A stretch of DNA of 64,000 nucleotides from Methanococcoides sp052057775 (GCF_052057775.1 NZ_CP195121.1:434001-498000); one strand, 5' to 3'; positions 17,773 to 27,376 are shown, counted from the stretch's first letter. Notes: a model not told the origin generated them from the letters alone. Translations and numbers: made by a program.

Positions 17773-18591
17773 TTAGAGAGATTCGACAATGCCCAATACT
17801 TCACGGATATCCCTTATCACAACATCTGCAGACATTTCAAGCTTTTCCGGACGGTGATCTCCCTGTTGAAGGGTCACTATCCCAACATCTGCAGCCCTTA
17901 AGGCAAGGATGTCGTTCATACCATCGCCGACCATAAGCACCTTATCATAAGTATCCTTCAGCTCAAGGATTATACGTGCCTTTTCTCGGGTAGTGGCAAT
18001 GTCATAGACCCTTTCCATGGATATGCCCATGCATTCGGCAAGTTGCTTAAGATTGCGTCTGCTGTCACCTGATGCTATGAATACAGAAACCCCAAGACCT
18101 TTCAGCCTATCAACGGTTTCTTTACTATCATGGAACAGGCGGCCTCCCGTACTTAGAACATAGGGTACGGAATGATCATTACGGTCAACGATGATGCCTG
18201 CTGCCACATAGAATATCTCCGGGCAATGCTTCCGGACAACACCAACCACCTGAAGGATATCATCTACCCTGATATCGCTGTCCTTGATAATGTCATAAGC
18301 CTCTTCCACAGAAAAAGGAACACTTGCACAGCTGATATCTATAGCTATGTCGTGGCCGTCAATAAAATCGATCACGCGCATGTTGCGGTCAACAGCAAGG
18401 ATCACGGAGGGCTCTGTGTGAAGCACGATCAGTGCCCGACCTTTGCGGCGGGCCACCAGATCAGTACTTTCCACACCGGTAAGAAGGTCTCCGCTAGACA
18501 TGTCCTTTGCCACACGATACATATGCAATAAGGTACCTGCACTATCGAAAACCACAGCAATGCTCTTTTGCATGTTTTTATGATTCAGCAT
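17773..18591 (-). CDS. HAD-family phosphatase, soluble P-type-ATPase-like
   Basis: A protein of about 272 residues with HAD superfamily motifs: motif I DSAGTL near residue 17 (DxxGT form), motif II in VFIASGDSRRNLKQL, the conserved lysine region TTREKARIILEL and motif III GDGMNDILAL. GDGMND is typical of P-type ATPases, but there are no membrane segments, so this is a soluble HAD hydrolase related to MJ0968. Starts at TTG 18597, ATG 18591 or ATG 18573 are possible; none has a ribosome binding site, and a stop lies directly upstream of the TTG. It follows the thermonuclease gene by about 40 bases. Confidence 0.82.
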   Translation of the reverse strand: MLNHKNMQKSIAVVFDSAGTLLHMYRVAKDMSSGDLLTGVESTDLVARRKGRALIVLHTEPSVILAVDRNMRVIDFIDGHDIAIDISCASVPFSVEEAYDIIKDSDIRVDDILQVVGVVRKHCPEIFYVAAGIIVDRNDHSVPYVLSTGGRLFHDSKETVDRLKGLGVSVFIASGDSRRNLKQLAECMGISMERVYDIATTREKARIILELKDTYDKVLMVGDGMNDILALRAADVGIVTLQQGDHRPEKLEMSADVVIRDIREVLGIVESL

Positions 18592-18637
18592 AACCAATTA
18601 TTAACTTTATGTTCTTTACCAAAACAAAATGGCCTTT

Positions 18638-19420
18638 TCATTCACTTAAGATCTTGATCTTAGAAGGCTCATGTACGACTATCTCAGGAGTAACTTTGTA
18701 TTCAACAACCTCGCCGGTAACCAACACCTGCTTCCCGTCATAATAGACATCGGGACTTTGCGGGAAATGGTCCCAGTCATCCGACCATATGATCACGGTG
18801 AAATAACCTTCATAGGGTTCATGGAAATTGAGAAAAATGATACCATTCTCATTGTTCTTTGAAGTTGTGACAACTCTACCTTCAACCTTCACTTCCTGTC
18901 CCACATACCTGCCGGCATCAAGGTAGGATATGGTTCTCAGGTCCGCATCTCCTGAAGACGAGATTGACCAGAGCCCCACACCCATCCCTCTTGCATGTAA
19001 CTCTGAACTATCCAGCAGCTCCTGGTAATAGGTATCAGGTTCATATGTCTTTGAGTAGGCCAGTCCTGAAAGCACAAGCTCGTTGTTCACCATGGTGTTA
19101 TTAAGCCAGACATACCTTAGAAGACGGCCGTAGCGGTCAGTGTCGCTAACATCTGATTCAAGGCCAACGGTATTCCCAAGCACATTATCGACCATGTACT
19201 GCCTGGCCTCCCCGTAATAGGGCTCACCCCTTTCAGGAGTGTCCACCCCAATAAGACGGACCTTTTCACCAGTGGATATGACGAAGGTGTCCCCGTCTAT
19301 CACTTCAGTGACATTCGCAAAAGTAACCGTACGTTCCGGAACTGCATCAAAGTTGTCGATACATCCGGAAAGTGAAAGTGTGAAACTTAAGAGCAGCAGA
19401 ATTAAAATGACCTTACGCAT
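18638..19420 (-). CDS. Secreted thermonuclease (SNase-family) lipoprotein
   Basis: A 260-residue exported nuclease. The N-terminus is a lipoprotein-type signal ending LSLSGC near residue 20, so the protein is probably anchored outside the cell. The staphylococcal nuclease fold follows, with catalytic-type residues in VDGDTFVI, RLIGVDTPERGEPYYGEAR and DRYGRLLRYVWL. After residue 160 an OB-fold-like domain is present (VGQEVKVEGRVV). A calcium-dependent DNA/RNA hydrolase role is expected from the family. It precedes the HAD gene on the same strand. Confidence 0.88.
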   Translation of the reverse strand: MRKVILILLLLSFTLSLSGCIDNFDAVPERTVTFANVTEVIDGDTFVISTGEKVRLIGVDTPERGEPYYGEARQYMVDNVLGNTVGLESDVSDTDRYGRLLRYVWLNNTMVNNELVLSGLAYSKTYEPDTYYQELLDSSELHARGMGVGLWSISSSGDADLRTISYLDAGRYVGQEVKVEGRVVTTSKNNENGIIFLNFHEPYEGYFTVIIWSDDWDHFPQSPDVYYDGKQVLVTGEVVEYKVTPEIVVHEPSKIKILSE

Positions 19421-19615
19421 AGATTGAAGTTTTCGGCAAGATACTTCAAAGTTCCTGCAAAATATACACTAATAAAAATACATTGAAAGAAAAACATCCC
19501 AAAATAGTAATATTAGAGAAAGACTGGTATAGTAAGATAGAAGCTTAGTAAAAGAAACTTAGCATACCATTGAATTTAGTTCAAGTTAAACTTGGCTCAC
19601 AGGAAGTATCAGTAA

Positions 19616-21040
19616 TTGCAGGAAAATGCTTTACCAAGAATACTGGTTGTGGATGACAATCAGAAGATCCTAGAACTGATGGAGGCTTACCTTTATCCGG
19701 AGTACGATGTAATAAATGCGCACAACGGAAAAGAAGCTATTGAAACCATCGAAAAAGAGGATATAGACCTTGTTCTGGCAGACGTCATGATGCCTGACAT
19801 GGGAGGATACGAAGTCTGCAATATCCTGAAAAATGACCCAAGCACCCGTTTCATACCTGTGATAATAGTGTCCGCCCTTTCAGACAGGAAAAACCGGATC
19901 AAAGGTTTTGAAGCCGGAGCGGATGATTTCCTCACAAAGCCGGTTGACCAGCTTGAGCTCAAAACAAGGATAAGATCACTCCTGAAGATCAAGGAACTTA
20001 ATGAGAAGAACGAACTGGAACGCAACCTTGCACAAAAATATCTGGAAGTTGCCGGAGTTATGCTCACGGTATTCGATACAGAAGGGAACATCCAGCTTAT
20101 CAATAAAAAAGGATGTGAGATAATTGGTTGCAATGATGGAACACTGATAGGTGAGAACTTCGTTGAGAAACTTGTTCCTGAAAGACACAGGGAAGAGGCA
20201 ATTCAGAAAATATCCCGCTTCATCCTCGGGGATACAGATAACCTGGAAAGCTACGAATCCCCGATAAAAACAATGGTCGGGAAAGAAAAGGAGATACTGT
20301 GGCACAACTCACTTCTTTATGACAAAGATGGTAATATCACTGGAGTACTTTCCTCCGGCGAGGATATCACCGATAGAAAAAGGGCTGAAGAGGCACTTAT
20401 TAAAGCAGAGGAAGTGCATGAAAAGGAGATACACCACAGGATCAAGAACAACCTCCAGATCATTTCAAGCCTCCTTGACCTTGAAGCTTCAAAGTTCACA
20501 GATCCGACAGTCATAAGGGCTTTCGAGAAGAGCAGGGACAGAGTGCATTCCATCGCCATGGCAAATGAGGAGATATACCGCTCAAAAGAGATGGGAAAGG
20601 TAAATTTCCGCAATTATGTGCGCGATGTTGTCGATTACCTGCAGCACATGAACGAACATCAGACACGTTTCATAAACATAAATATCGAATCTGAGGACAT
20701 TCTGATGAGCTTTGATGATGCAACCCATCTGGGACTCATCTTAAATGAACTTATCATGAACAGTTTCAAATACGCCTTCCCGGACGGGAAAGGAAATATC
20801 TATATCGGGTTCCACAGTTCTGATGACCGGTTCACCCTATGTGTGGAAGACGATGGGATAGGCATACCCGTAAAGGAAATATCAGAAACCGACACGCTAG
20901 GACTGGAACTTGTAAATGAACTTGTGGAACAGATCAGAGGTAATATCCTGATCGATGGGAGTTCGGGTACAAAATATATGATCACATTCCAGAACCCGGA
21001 CCATCCCAAAAAAGACATATCCTTTGAAAATAAAATATGA
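19616..21040 (+). CDS. Hybrid sensor: receiver-PAS-HisKA_2 histidine kinase
   Basis: A 474-residue soluble signalling protein. Domains in order: response-regulator receiver (about 8-125) with acidic pocket VVDDN, phospho-acceptor aspartate in LVLADVMMPD and lysine in FLTKPVD; PAS domain (about 140-255); HisKA_2 dimerisation box with histidine in EIHHRIKNNLQIISSLL near residue 278; and HATPase_c with N and G boxes (LILNELIMNSFKYAF, CVEDDGIGIP). The input receiver precedes the kinase, so another kinase may control it. The probable start is TTG 19616, with AGGAAG upstream. The output partner is not nearby. Confidence 0.9.
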   Translation: MQENALPRILVVDDNQKILELMEAYLYPEYDVINAHNGKEAIETIEKEDIDLVLADVMMPDMGGYEVCNILKNDPSTRFIPVIIVSALSDRKNRIKGFEAGADDFLTKPVDQLELKTRIRSLLKIKELNEKNELERNLAQKYLEVAGVMLTVFDTEGNIQLINKKGCEIIGCNDGTLIGENFVEKLVPERHREEAIQKISRFILGDTDNLESYESPIKTMVGKEKEILWHNSLLYDKDGNITGVLSSGEDITDRKRAEEALIKAEEVHEKEIHHRIKNNLQIISSLLDLEASKFTDPTVIRAFEKSRDRVHSIAMANEEIYRSKEMGKVNFRNYVRDVVDYLQHMNEHQTRFININIESEDILMSFDDATHLGLILNELIMNSFKYAFPDGKGNIYIGFHSSDDRFTLCVEDDGIGIPVKEISETDTLGLELVNELVEQIRGNILIDGSSGTKYMITFQNPDHPKKDISFENKI

Positions 21041-21073
21041 TGTAACAAACAATACTGCAATGAATGAGATATT

Positions 21074-21769
21074 ATGAACTTCCGGAAAGCAGTTATCACC
21101 ATACTTCTCATCATCGCGATCGTTACACCTGGGTCAGCCCTGTTAGATAAAAAGGAATATCCGAAATTCCTGGAAGAACCATGGGACCACACCCCGATCA
21201 CAGTATATATTGATGAGAAGAACACACCACCGCATTACAGTCCATCCTATCCTGCCACGGTGATCAAAGCCCTGGAATACTGGGAGAACGGGGGGAACGG
21301 TAAGCTCAGCTATACTCCTGTTTTTGAACCTGTCAACACCACAGATGCGGACATATACATCATGTGGGTGGAGAACATGGAAGAGGTCACCGGTGCAGAG
21401 AAAGGTGTCGCCGGGTTCTGCAGACCTATGATAGCCAACGGACGATATGTCCATGCAGATATCGTACTGGAAGTAGGAGATTACAGAGGCTTCTCATGGC
21501 AACAATATGGCGATGCGAATATGGAGCAGCTTGTCACCCATGAAATTGGCCATGCCCTTGGGCTGGGGCACAGCAATGACCCCCGGGATATAATGTACCC
21601 CACCTATGAACAAAGGGAAAATATTGACCCCCTGCTTGTACAAACTACCTATCCGCTTATTATCATAGTTATATTGATGGCCATTGCAATATCGGGATAC
21701 CTCTCGATAGTATGGTTACGTTACCACAGGAAACGGCAAAAGCTTGAGCATGAACTGCTGAAGAAATGA
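21074..21769 (+). CDS. Membrane-anchored matrixin-like metalloprotease
   Basis: A 231-residue protein with an N-terminal signal peptide, an extracellular zinc protease domain and a single C-terminal membrane segment followed by a basic tail (near 195-218). The zinc site HEIGHALGLGHSND is a perfect HExxHxxGxxH metzincin motif, and the downstream DIMYPTY is the Met-turn. This places it near family M10 (matrixins). It therefore probably acts at the cell surface. It starts 33 bases after the kinase gene. Substrate is unknown. Confidence 0.87.
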   Translation: MNFRKAVITILLIIAIVTPGSALLDKKEYPKFLEEPWDHTPITVYIDEKNTPPHYSPSYPATVIKALEYWENGGNGKLSYTPVFEPVNTTDADIYIMWVENMEEVTGAEKGVAGFCRPMIANGRYVHADIVLEVGDYRGFSWQQYGDANMEQLVTHEIGHALGLGHSNDPRDIMYPTYEQRENIDPLLVQTTYPLIIIVILMAIAISGYLSIVWLRYHRKRQKLEHELLKK

Positions 21770-21820
21770 TCCCGAACCCTGTCAACGGAAGAGGAATTAA
21801 GAGAATAAGGGAGATCGAAG

Positions 21821-23485
21821 ATGAAAGGATGGACAGGAAGAACGATCACAGTAGACCTTTCCGAGAACTCGGTCACAGAATCAAGGACAGGAGCCAGGAT
21901 GGCAAAGGACTTCATTGGTGGCAGAGGACTTGGAGCAGCCATCTTCTCGGACATTGTTCCTGCAAATTGTGATCCCTTAGATAACAGAAATGCGCTTATA
22001 TTCACAACCGGACCACTTACAGGAACTGCTGCACCGATGTCAGGTGCTTTCAACATTACAACAATATCACCCCTTACAAAAACGATATTCAACACAGTAC
22101 AGAAAGGTCATTTCGCAAAGGAGATGAAGTGGTCGGGGATTGATGCCCTTGCCATCAAAGGAACCTCCCAAAAACCTGTTTATCTGCAGATCGAAGGTGA
22201 AGAGGTCAACATACTGGATGCATCACACCTTTGGGGAAAGAATGTAAGTGAGACGGTCTCCATCCTGAAGGATAAAGGGGAAGTTGCAGCCATAGGCAGG
22301 GCCGGAGAGAAACTTGTCAGCATATCCAATATTGTAAGTGATGGTATATCGGAGGGAAGAGGAGGCCCAGGAGCTGTTGCCGGTTCAAAGAACCTGAAAG
22401 CAGTAGTTGTCAAAGGGGAGTTCGAACCGGAGATCGCCGAACAGGAAAGCTTTGACAGGGCCGTTGAAAATGCCAGCAAGCTGCTCTGTTCAAATACGGT
22501 CACCTCAAAAGGTCTCAGTAAATATGGAAGCGCTGTTTTCCTGAGCCTGCTGAACCACATGAAAGCAATGCCTTCATACAACTTCGGGAAGACCTATTTT
22601 GAAAATGCGGAAAGGCTCTCTGCGAGCACCATAATGAATTTCCAAAAAACAGAAAGAAACCCGTGCTACATGTGCCCTGTGGGATGCAGGCACGTATATG
22701 ATAGTGGTGAGAGGGTCCCCGAATACGATGAGATATGGGCCTTCGGACCGAACCTCGGCAATGATGACCTGAGATCCATAACCGATGCATCCGGAGACTG
22801 TTATGAATATGGGATCGATCCGATCTCCTGTGGTTCAATAATAGCAGTTTCCGGGGAAATGGACCCAAAGATGGTCCCGATTGTCGGTGAAGGTGAACAG
22901 ATGAAGGAAAGAAAGGACAAAAAGAGGAGTTTTCAGTCCCTTTCATCAAAAGGATCGCACATCCCCGGCTATGATCCCAGAGAACTGAAAGGGCAGGCAC
23001 TTTCCTATGCCACCTCCAACAGGGGTGCCTGCCACCTGAACGGTTACATGCTGGGACCGGAAGTTGCAGGTAAACCTTTCCTGCTTGACAGGACGGAACT
23101 TTCCGGAAAGGCAGGCCTGGTGCAGGTGTTCCAGAACTATGCTGCTGCACTTGAATCGCTTGCCCTGTGCCATTTTGCAACGTTTGCCCTCTCTGAAGTT
23201 GAACTTGCAGCAATGCTGAGCAGTGCCACAGGAATTGAATACTCTGCAGCTGACCTCATGCAGGCAGGAGAGAGGATATGGAACCTTGAGAGGATGTTCA
23301 ATATGAGAGCAGGCTTCGACGCAGAGGATGACACCCTGCCGGAGATGTTCTTCGGAAAGGATGGTCTCGACAGGAATGAGTTTGAAAAAGCAATATCAGA
23401 CTACTACCATTTCAGGGACTGGCGCCAGAACGGGAACCCTTCAGCAAAGAAACTTGAAGAACTGGGACTTTTAAGGCAAAAATAA
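21821..23485 (+). CDS. Aldehyde ferredoxin oxidoreductase-family tungsten enzyme
   Basis: A 554-residue AOR family member, somewhat shorter than classical AOR (about 600). N-terminal AOR_N features are present (GRGLGAAIF, TGPLTGTAAPMSG). The [4Fe-4S] cluster cysteines occur as CYMCPVGC near residue 285, with a late cysteine in LALCHFATF. The family oxidises aldehydes to acids with ferredoxin using a tungsten/molybdenum bis-pterin cofactor. The start ATG follows GGGAGATC. There is no partner ferredoxin or cofactor gene next to it, though moaC is elsewhere in the window. Substrate unknown. Confidence 0.9.
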   Translation: MKGWTGRTITVDLSENSVTESRTGARMAKDFIGGRGLGAAIFSDIVPANCDPLDNRNALIFTTGPLTGTAAPMSGAFNITTISPLTKTIFNTVQKGHFAKEMKWSGIDALAIKGTSQKPVYLQIEGEEVNILDASHLWGKNVSETVSILKDKGEVAAIGRAGEKLVSISNIVSDGISEGRGGPGAVAGSKNLKAVVVKGEFEPEIAEQESFDRAVENASKLLCSNTVTSKGLSKYGSAVFLSLLNHMKAMPSYNFGKTYFENAERLSASTIMNFQKTERNPCYMCPVGCRHVYDSGERVPEYDEIWAFGPNLGNDDLRSITDASGDCYEYGIDPISCGSIIAVSGEMDPKMVPIVGEGEQMKERKDKKRSFQSLSSKGSHIPGYDPRELKGQALSYATSNRGACHLNGYMLGPEVAGKPFLLDRTELSGKAGLVQVFQNYAAALESLALCHFATFALSEVELAAMLSSATGIEYSAADLMQAGERIWNLERMFNMRAGFDAEDDTLPEMFFGKDGLDRNEFEKAISDYYHFRDWRQNGNPSAKKLEELGLLRQK

Positions 23486-23651
23486 GCGAAAAAGAGTTCC
23501 AAAGGACATGAATTTAAATAGTTTTGAAACATCCATGCCTTTTGGACGACTTTGTTCGTTAAGTTCATATATAGAACGCAGAATTATAACCACAGATTTA
23601 TCCGATAATAAAAAACTTGACGCTTTTTTACGAGTGACAGGAGGATCATAA

Positions 23652-24035
23652 ATGAAACAGCAAGTAGAGGTTAAAGAACTTAAAGAAGGTAAGTACGTAG
23701 TTATTGATGATGAGCCATGTGTGATCAAGAGCATCGCAAAATCAAAGCCAGGTAAGCACGGTTCAGCAAAGGCAAGGATAGAGGCGATCGGGATCTTCGA
23801 CAACCAGAAGCGTTCCATTGTAAGCTCAGTTTCCGCTAAGACATACGTACCTATCGTAGAGCGCAAATCCGCACAGGTTTTGTCCATCTCAGGCGACGTC
23901 GCACAGCTTATGGACATGGAAGACTACTCCACATTCGAACTCCCTATCCCTGAGCAGTTCAAGGACAGGGTCGTCGAAGGTGCAGATATCACATACATCA
24001 CTGCCCTTGGCAAACTGAAGATCGACCTCAGATAA
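23652..24035 (+). CDS. Translation initiation factor aIF5A
   Basis: This 127-residue protein is the archaeal homologue of eIF5A/EF-P, which relieves ribosome stalling. The lysine to be modified to deoxyhypusine/hypusine lies in SKPGKHGSAK near residue 36, followed by an OB-fold domain. GGAGG lies just upstream of the ATG. The gene is followed 21 bases later by agmatinase, linking the factor to polyamine supply; deoxyhypusine synthase is at 47-48 kb. Confidence 0.97.
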   Translation: MKQQVEVKELKEGKYVVIDDEPCVIKSIAKSKPGKHGSAKARIEAIGIFDNQKRSIVSSVSAKTYVPIVERKSAQVLSISGDVAQLMDMEDYSTFELPIPEQFKDRVVEGADITYITALGKLKIDLR

Positions 24036-24056
24036 GCGCCCTTTAAAGGGAATATT

Positions 24057-24926
24057 ATGTTCTACCGTCCTGGCATGGTGGATGCACTGGCAGATTACGA
24101 TTCTGCCGGTTACGTCCTTTTTGGAGTACCTTTTGACCGTACATCCTCATTCCGTGCCGGGAGCAGATGGGCTCCGGATGCTATGCGGAGTGCCTCTGCA
24201 AACTTTGAAAGTTATAACTCTTTTTTTGATATTGACCTTGCTGAACTTCCCATACACGATGCAGGGAACTTCGAAGCAGGTGTCCTGATAGATGATGTCC
24301 TTAGCGAACTATACCTGGACGTCTCAGGCATTACTGAGGACGGAAAGATACCCATAATGATGGGAGGAGAACACTCACTTACACTTCCATGTGTCAAAGC
24401 CTGTGCAAAAAGGGCGGAGGGTAAATTCGGAGTGGTCGTGCTGGACGCACATTTTGACCTTCGCGATGAGTTCGAAGGTGTGAAATACAACCATGCCTGC
24501 GTATCAAGACACATACTTGACGAGGTCACTGACAAATATGTGACCATAGGCGTAAGAAGCGGACCGAGAGAAGAATGGGAATTCGCTAAAGAGAACAATA
24601 TCCTTTATTATACACCCGAAGATGTTGCCTCCAAAGGACCCGAAACAATTGTGAGGGAGATCAGGGAATACCTAGACTGCGACAGCATTTACCTGTCACT
24701 GGACATGGATGCCCTTGATCCGGCATACGCACCTGCACTGGGAACACCTGAACCTTTCGGACTTTCTTCTATTGAGGTTCGGGATATTGTGAGGGGACTT
24801 GCACCAATGTCAGCCGGATTCGATGTTGTGGAGATCACACCGGAATATGACGGCGGCCAGACCGCATTGCTGGGTGCGAAGTTCATCCGTGAGTTCATTG
24901 CTGCCCACGCTTCTTCAATTCAATGA
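24057..24926 (+). CDS. speB: Agmatinase
   Basis: The enzyme hydrolyses agmatine to putrescine and urea. The 289-residue protein belongs to the arginase/agmatinase family and has the manganese ligands: histidine in GGEHSLTLP, aspartates and histidine in VVLDAHFDLRDEF, and SLDMDALDPAYAPALGTPEP. It is downstream of aIF5A and probably co-transcribed. Together with the pyruvoyl arginine decarboxylases near 46-49 kb it completes an arginine to agmatine to putrescine route that can feed deoxyhypusine synthesis. Confidence 0.93.
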   Translation: MFYRPGMVDALADYDSAGYVLFGVPFDRTSSFRAGSRWAPDAMRSASANFESYNSFFDIDLAELPIHDAGNFEAGVLIDDVLSELYLDVSGITEDGKIPIMMGGEHSLTLPCVKACAKRAEGKFGVVVLDAHFDLRDEFEGVKYNHACVSRHILDEVTDKYVTIGVRSGPREEWEFAKENNILYYTPEDVASKGPETIVREIREYLDCDSIYLSLDMDALDPAYAPALGTPEPFGLSSIEVRDIVRGLAPMSAGFDVVEITPEYDGGQTALLGAKFIREFIAAHASSIQ

Positions 24927-24981
24927 GCTTACCTCATGGTTAACTTTATACACACCTCCAACAATCATATGGACAGAGACC

Positions 24982-25632
24982 ATGACAGAAGAAGTAATAG
25001 TAATTTGCCCAATGTGTTCACCAAAAGAGCCAGTGGGACATGATGTTCTAAGACCAGGCCAGAATCCTGTTGTCCAGTGCCACGAATGTGGAGCAGTACA
25101 CCCCGCAACGATCGAAGAAAAAAAACCTGTTAACACAAAGGTTATCGTCAGCAAGGGGGAGGTTTCATTCACACTTCATACAAACATCGATGCCGGAGAG
25201 GTCATATACGTAGATGATGAGATCATCGTGGATGATGAAGAGGCAGATGAGGTATACCCGATAATTGTGACAGCTCTCGAATCAGGCGGTCGCCGGGTGG
25301 AAAAGGAAGAGATAGAGAACATTGAAGTTATATGGGGACGTGCCACAGACGAGGTCAACACAAAGATATCAGTGAAGGTTCGTAACGGCTCCGTTTCTGT
25401 GGAAAAAAGGGTTTCCGGAGAATTTGAGTTCATAGTCGGCGAACAGTACAATGCCGAAAGGAAGGATTTCCAGATCACCAAGATCAAGATAAGGGGAGGG
25501 GGATTCCAGTCCCGCAAAGGTGACAGGGTCCCTGCCAAATATATCAAGCGCATCTTTGCTACAGAAGTGCGTAAGAAAGGATGGGGAGAGGCTAAAACAT
25601 CATGGAGTTCGAAGAGAAGCGGAAGATACTGA
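24982..25632 (+). CDS. HVO_0476-family zinc finger protein
   Basis: A 216-residue archaeal protein with an N-terminal zinc ribbon (CPMC at residues 9-12 and CHEC about 23 residues later) and a mainly beta acidic body with a basic C-terminus. The first ATG after the promoter-like TTTATA at 24945-24955 is 24982; a longer reading that overlaps agmatinase is not convincing. The last 31 bases overlap the pcm gene, a conserved pair in archaea to my knowledge. A nucleic-acid or protein binding role is possible; no function is known. Confidence 0.8.
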   Translation: MTEEVIVICPMCSPKEPVGHDVLRPGQNPVVQCHECGAVHPATIEEKKPVNTKVIVSKGEVSFTLHTNIDAGEVIYVDDEIIVDDEEADEVYPIIVTALESGGRRVEKEEIENIEVIWGRATDEVNTKISVKVRNGSVSVEKRVSGEFEFIVGEQYNAERKDFQITKIKIRGGGFQSRKGDRVPAKYIKRIFATEVRKKGWGEAKTSWSSKRSGRY

Positions 25633-26240
25633 TTGATTCGCTAAGACCAAACGGGATAGGCAACAAAGTACTTGATGCGATGATGCGTGTCCCAAGACAC
25701 CTTTTTGTGCCTGATGAACTTCAGGGCACGGCATATATTGACATGCCGCTACCTATCGGATATAACCAGACAATTTCTGCACCTCACATGGTTGCGATCA
25801 TGTGTGAACTGCTGGAGATCACCGAAGGCATGAAGATCCTGGAAGTCGGAAGCGGATCAGGCTACAATGCTGCAGTTATGGCAGAACTTGCAGGAGAGAA
25901 AGGCCAGATCTATACAGTCGAACGTATACCTGCACTTGCCCTATTTGCAAAAGAGAATCTCAAAAAGGCAGGATACAGGAACGTCACTGTCATTCAGGAC
26001 GACGGATCCTGTGGACTGGAAGAACATGAACCCTATGACCGGATATGTGTGACCTCTGCAGCACCCAGAGTACCGCAGCCCCTTATCGAACAGCTGGCAG
26101 CCGGAGGAATAATGGCGATCCCTGTTGGCAATGGTGAACAACAGCTCGTTATTGTAAAGAAGGACAAAGAAGGGAAAATCACTCAACAGGCATGGGGAGG
26201 AGTCATTTTCGTACCTCTGATAGGGGAATATGGATACTGA
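25602..26240 (+). CDS. pcm: Protein-L-isoaspartate O-methyltransferase
   Basis: The enzyme methylates isoaspartyl residues of damaged proteins and starts their repair. The 212-residue protein has the family signature QTISAPHMVAIMCELLE near residue 60 and SAM-binding motif I ILEVGSGSGYNAAVM near residue 83. The length is typical. The start overlaps the upstream zinc finger gene by 31 bases, indicating coupled expression. Confidence 0.95.
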   Translation: MEFEEKRKILIDSLRPNGIGNKVLDAMMRVPRHLFVPDELQGTAYIDMPLPIGYNQTISAPHMVAIMCELLEITEGMKILEVGSGSGYNAAVMAELAGEKGQIYTVERIPALALFAKENLKKAGYRNVTVIQDDGSCGLEEHEPYDRICVTSAAPRVPQPLIEQLAAGGIMAIPVGNGEQQLVIVKKDKEGKITQQAWGGVIFVPLIGEYGY

Positions 26241-26303
26241 TCATATTCCCGGCATAATTCACTTATGAAATATAGCTCATCCCGATCTACTTTTTGAACC
26301 TTA

Positions 26304-26359
26304 GATATATATACACTTGCCATTACTATATATCGATATATACCCATAGCTTTTAACAG
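26304..26359 (+). promoter_or_regulatory. TATA-rich promoter of the AbrB-PhoU gene, probably leaderless
   Basis: Two TATA-like strings (ATATATATAC at 26305-26314 and CTATATATCGATATATAC at 26327-26344) precede the GTG start at 26360. The second would place transcription start at or close to the start codon, and there is no ribosome binding site, so the message may be leaderless. Confidence 0.45.
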
Positions 26360-27376
26360 GTGGTTTATATCGAAACTAGAAAGATACAGCAGACCGGTGG
26401 TTCCACATATATCGTATCCCTGCCGAAAAAGTGGGCAGAGCGAGCCGGAATAACGACAGGTTCACAAGTAACACTCCAGCCACAGGAGGACGGAACCCTT
26501 ACCATCGCAGCTGAAGGGATCATCCAGAGCACGAAAAAGAAGAACGTAATTGATGTGAACGCGTGCTTTGGAGACGAACTTGTAAGGCTCCTGATAGCAG
26601 CTTACATATCCGGTTCCGACATGATCGAGCTGCGGGCCAACAGGATACAGGTTGACCAGAAGAAGATCATAAGAAGCGTCTGCCACAAGCTCATAGGACC
26701 GGAGATAATAGAAGAGACAGCGAACTCTGTACTGATCCAGGACCTGCTAAACCCCAGTGAGGTCTCAATTAAAAAAAGCGTCAGAAGGATGTTCCTAATC
26801 TCAAAATCAATGCTGAATGATGCGATGCAGGCACTGAAGAACCACGATCAAGATCTCGCGCTTGATGTTATAGAACGTGATGACGAAGTGGACAGACTTT
26901 TCCTGCTTATTTCAAAACAGTTCCGAACAGTACTTCGGGGAAGCCGATTGCCTGATACATCTGAAACCACAATTGACGAATACCATGACCTCCGTCTTGC
27001 CGCAAGTTCACTGGAACGTATCGCAGACCACGCCCTCAGGATAGCAAAGATAGCATCGACACTTGAAAACCCGATACCTGAAGGGACCATGGAACTTCTC
27101 GAAAGATCCCACATGAACTCAACTGCGATGGTGGAAGATGCCATAGACGCATTATACAACCAGAACACTGACCTTGCAAACCAAGTGATAGCAAAGGTAG
27201 ATAGTGCAAAAACAAGTATCGATGAGCTGAACGCATCACTCCTTGACCTGAACTCACCGGAAGTCATTGTTGCTCTTGGAACGGTTGCGGACAGTATCGA
27301 CAGAATAGGAGAATACGGAGCAAATATCTCTGAATTTGCGATCAACCTGTCAATGGCCATCGTCCAGAACAAATGA
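26360..27376 (+). CDS. Phosphate-uptake regulator PhoU with N-terminal AbrB domain
   Basis: A 338-residue protein. Residues 1-50 form an AbrB/SpoVT-type swapped-hairpin DNA-binding domain (GGSTYIVSLPKKWAERAGI). Two PhoU helical repeats follow (about 120-210 and 225-330) with the acidic metal-binding helix motifs. Archaeal fusions of this kind are thought to act as phosphate-responsive regulators. The gene starts with GTG and lacks a ribosome binding site. No pst genes adjoin it here. Confidence 0.88.
   Translation: MVYIETRKIQQTGGSTYIVSLPKKWAERAGITTGSQVTLQPQEDGTLTIAAEGIIQSTKKKNVIDVNACFGDELVRLLIAAYISGSDMIELRANRIQVDQKKIIRSVCHKLIGPEIIEETANSVLIQDLLNPSEVSIKKSVRRMFLISKSMLNDAMQALKNHDQDLALDVIERDDEVDRLFLLISKQFRTVLRGSRLPDTSETTIDEYHDLRLAASSLERIADHALRIAKIASTLENPIPEGTMELLERSHMNSTAMVEDAIDALYNQNTDLANQVIAKVDSAKTSIDELNASLLDLNSPEVIVALGTVADSIDRIGEYGANISEFAINLSMAIVQNK

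Noticed and set aside
24799..24981. An N-terminal extension of the zinc finger protein reading back into agmatinase.
   Set aside because: The extension is composition-poor, overlaps speB in another frame, and the archaeal family begins at the MTEEV start.
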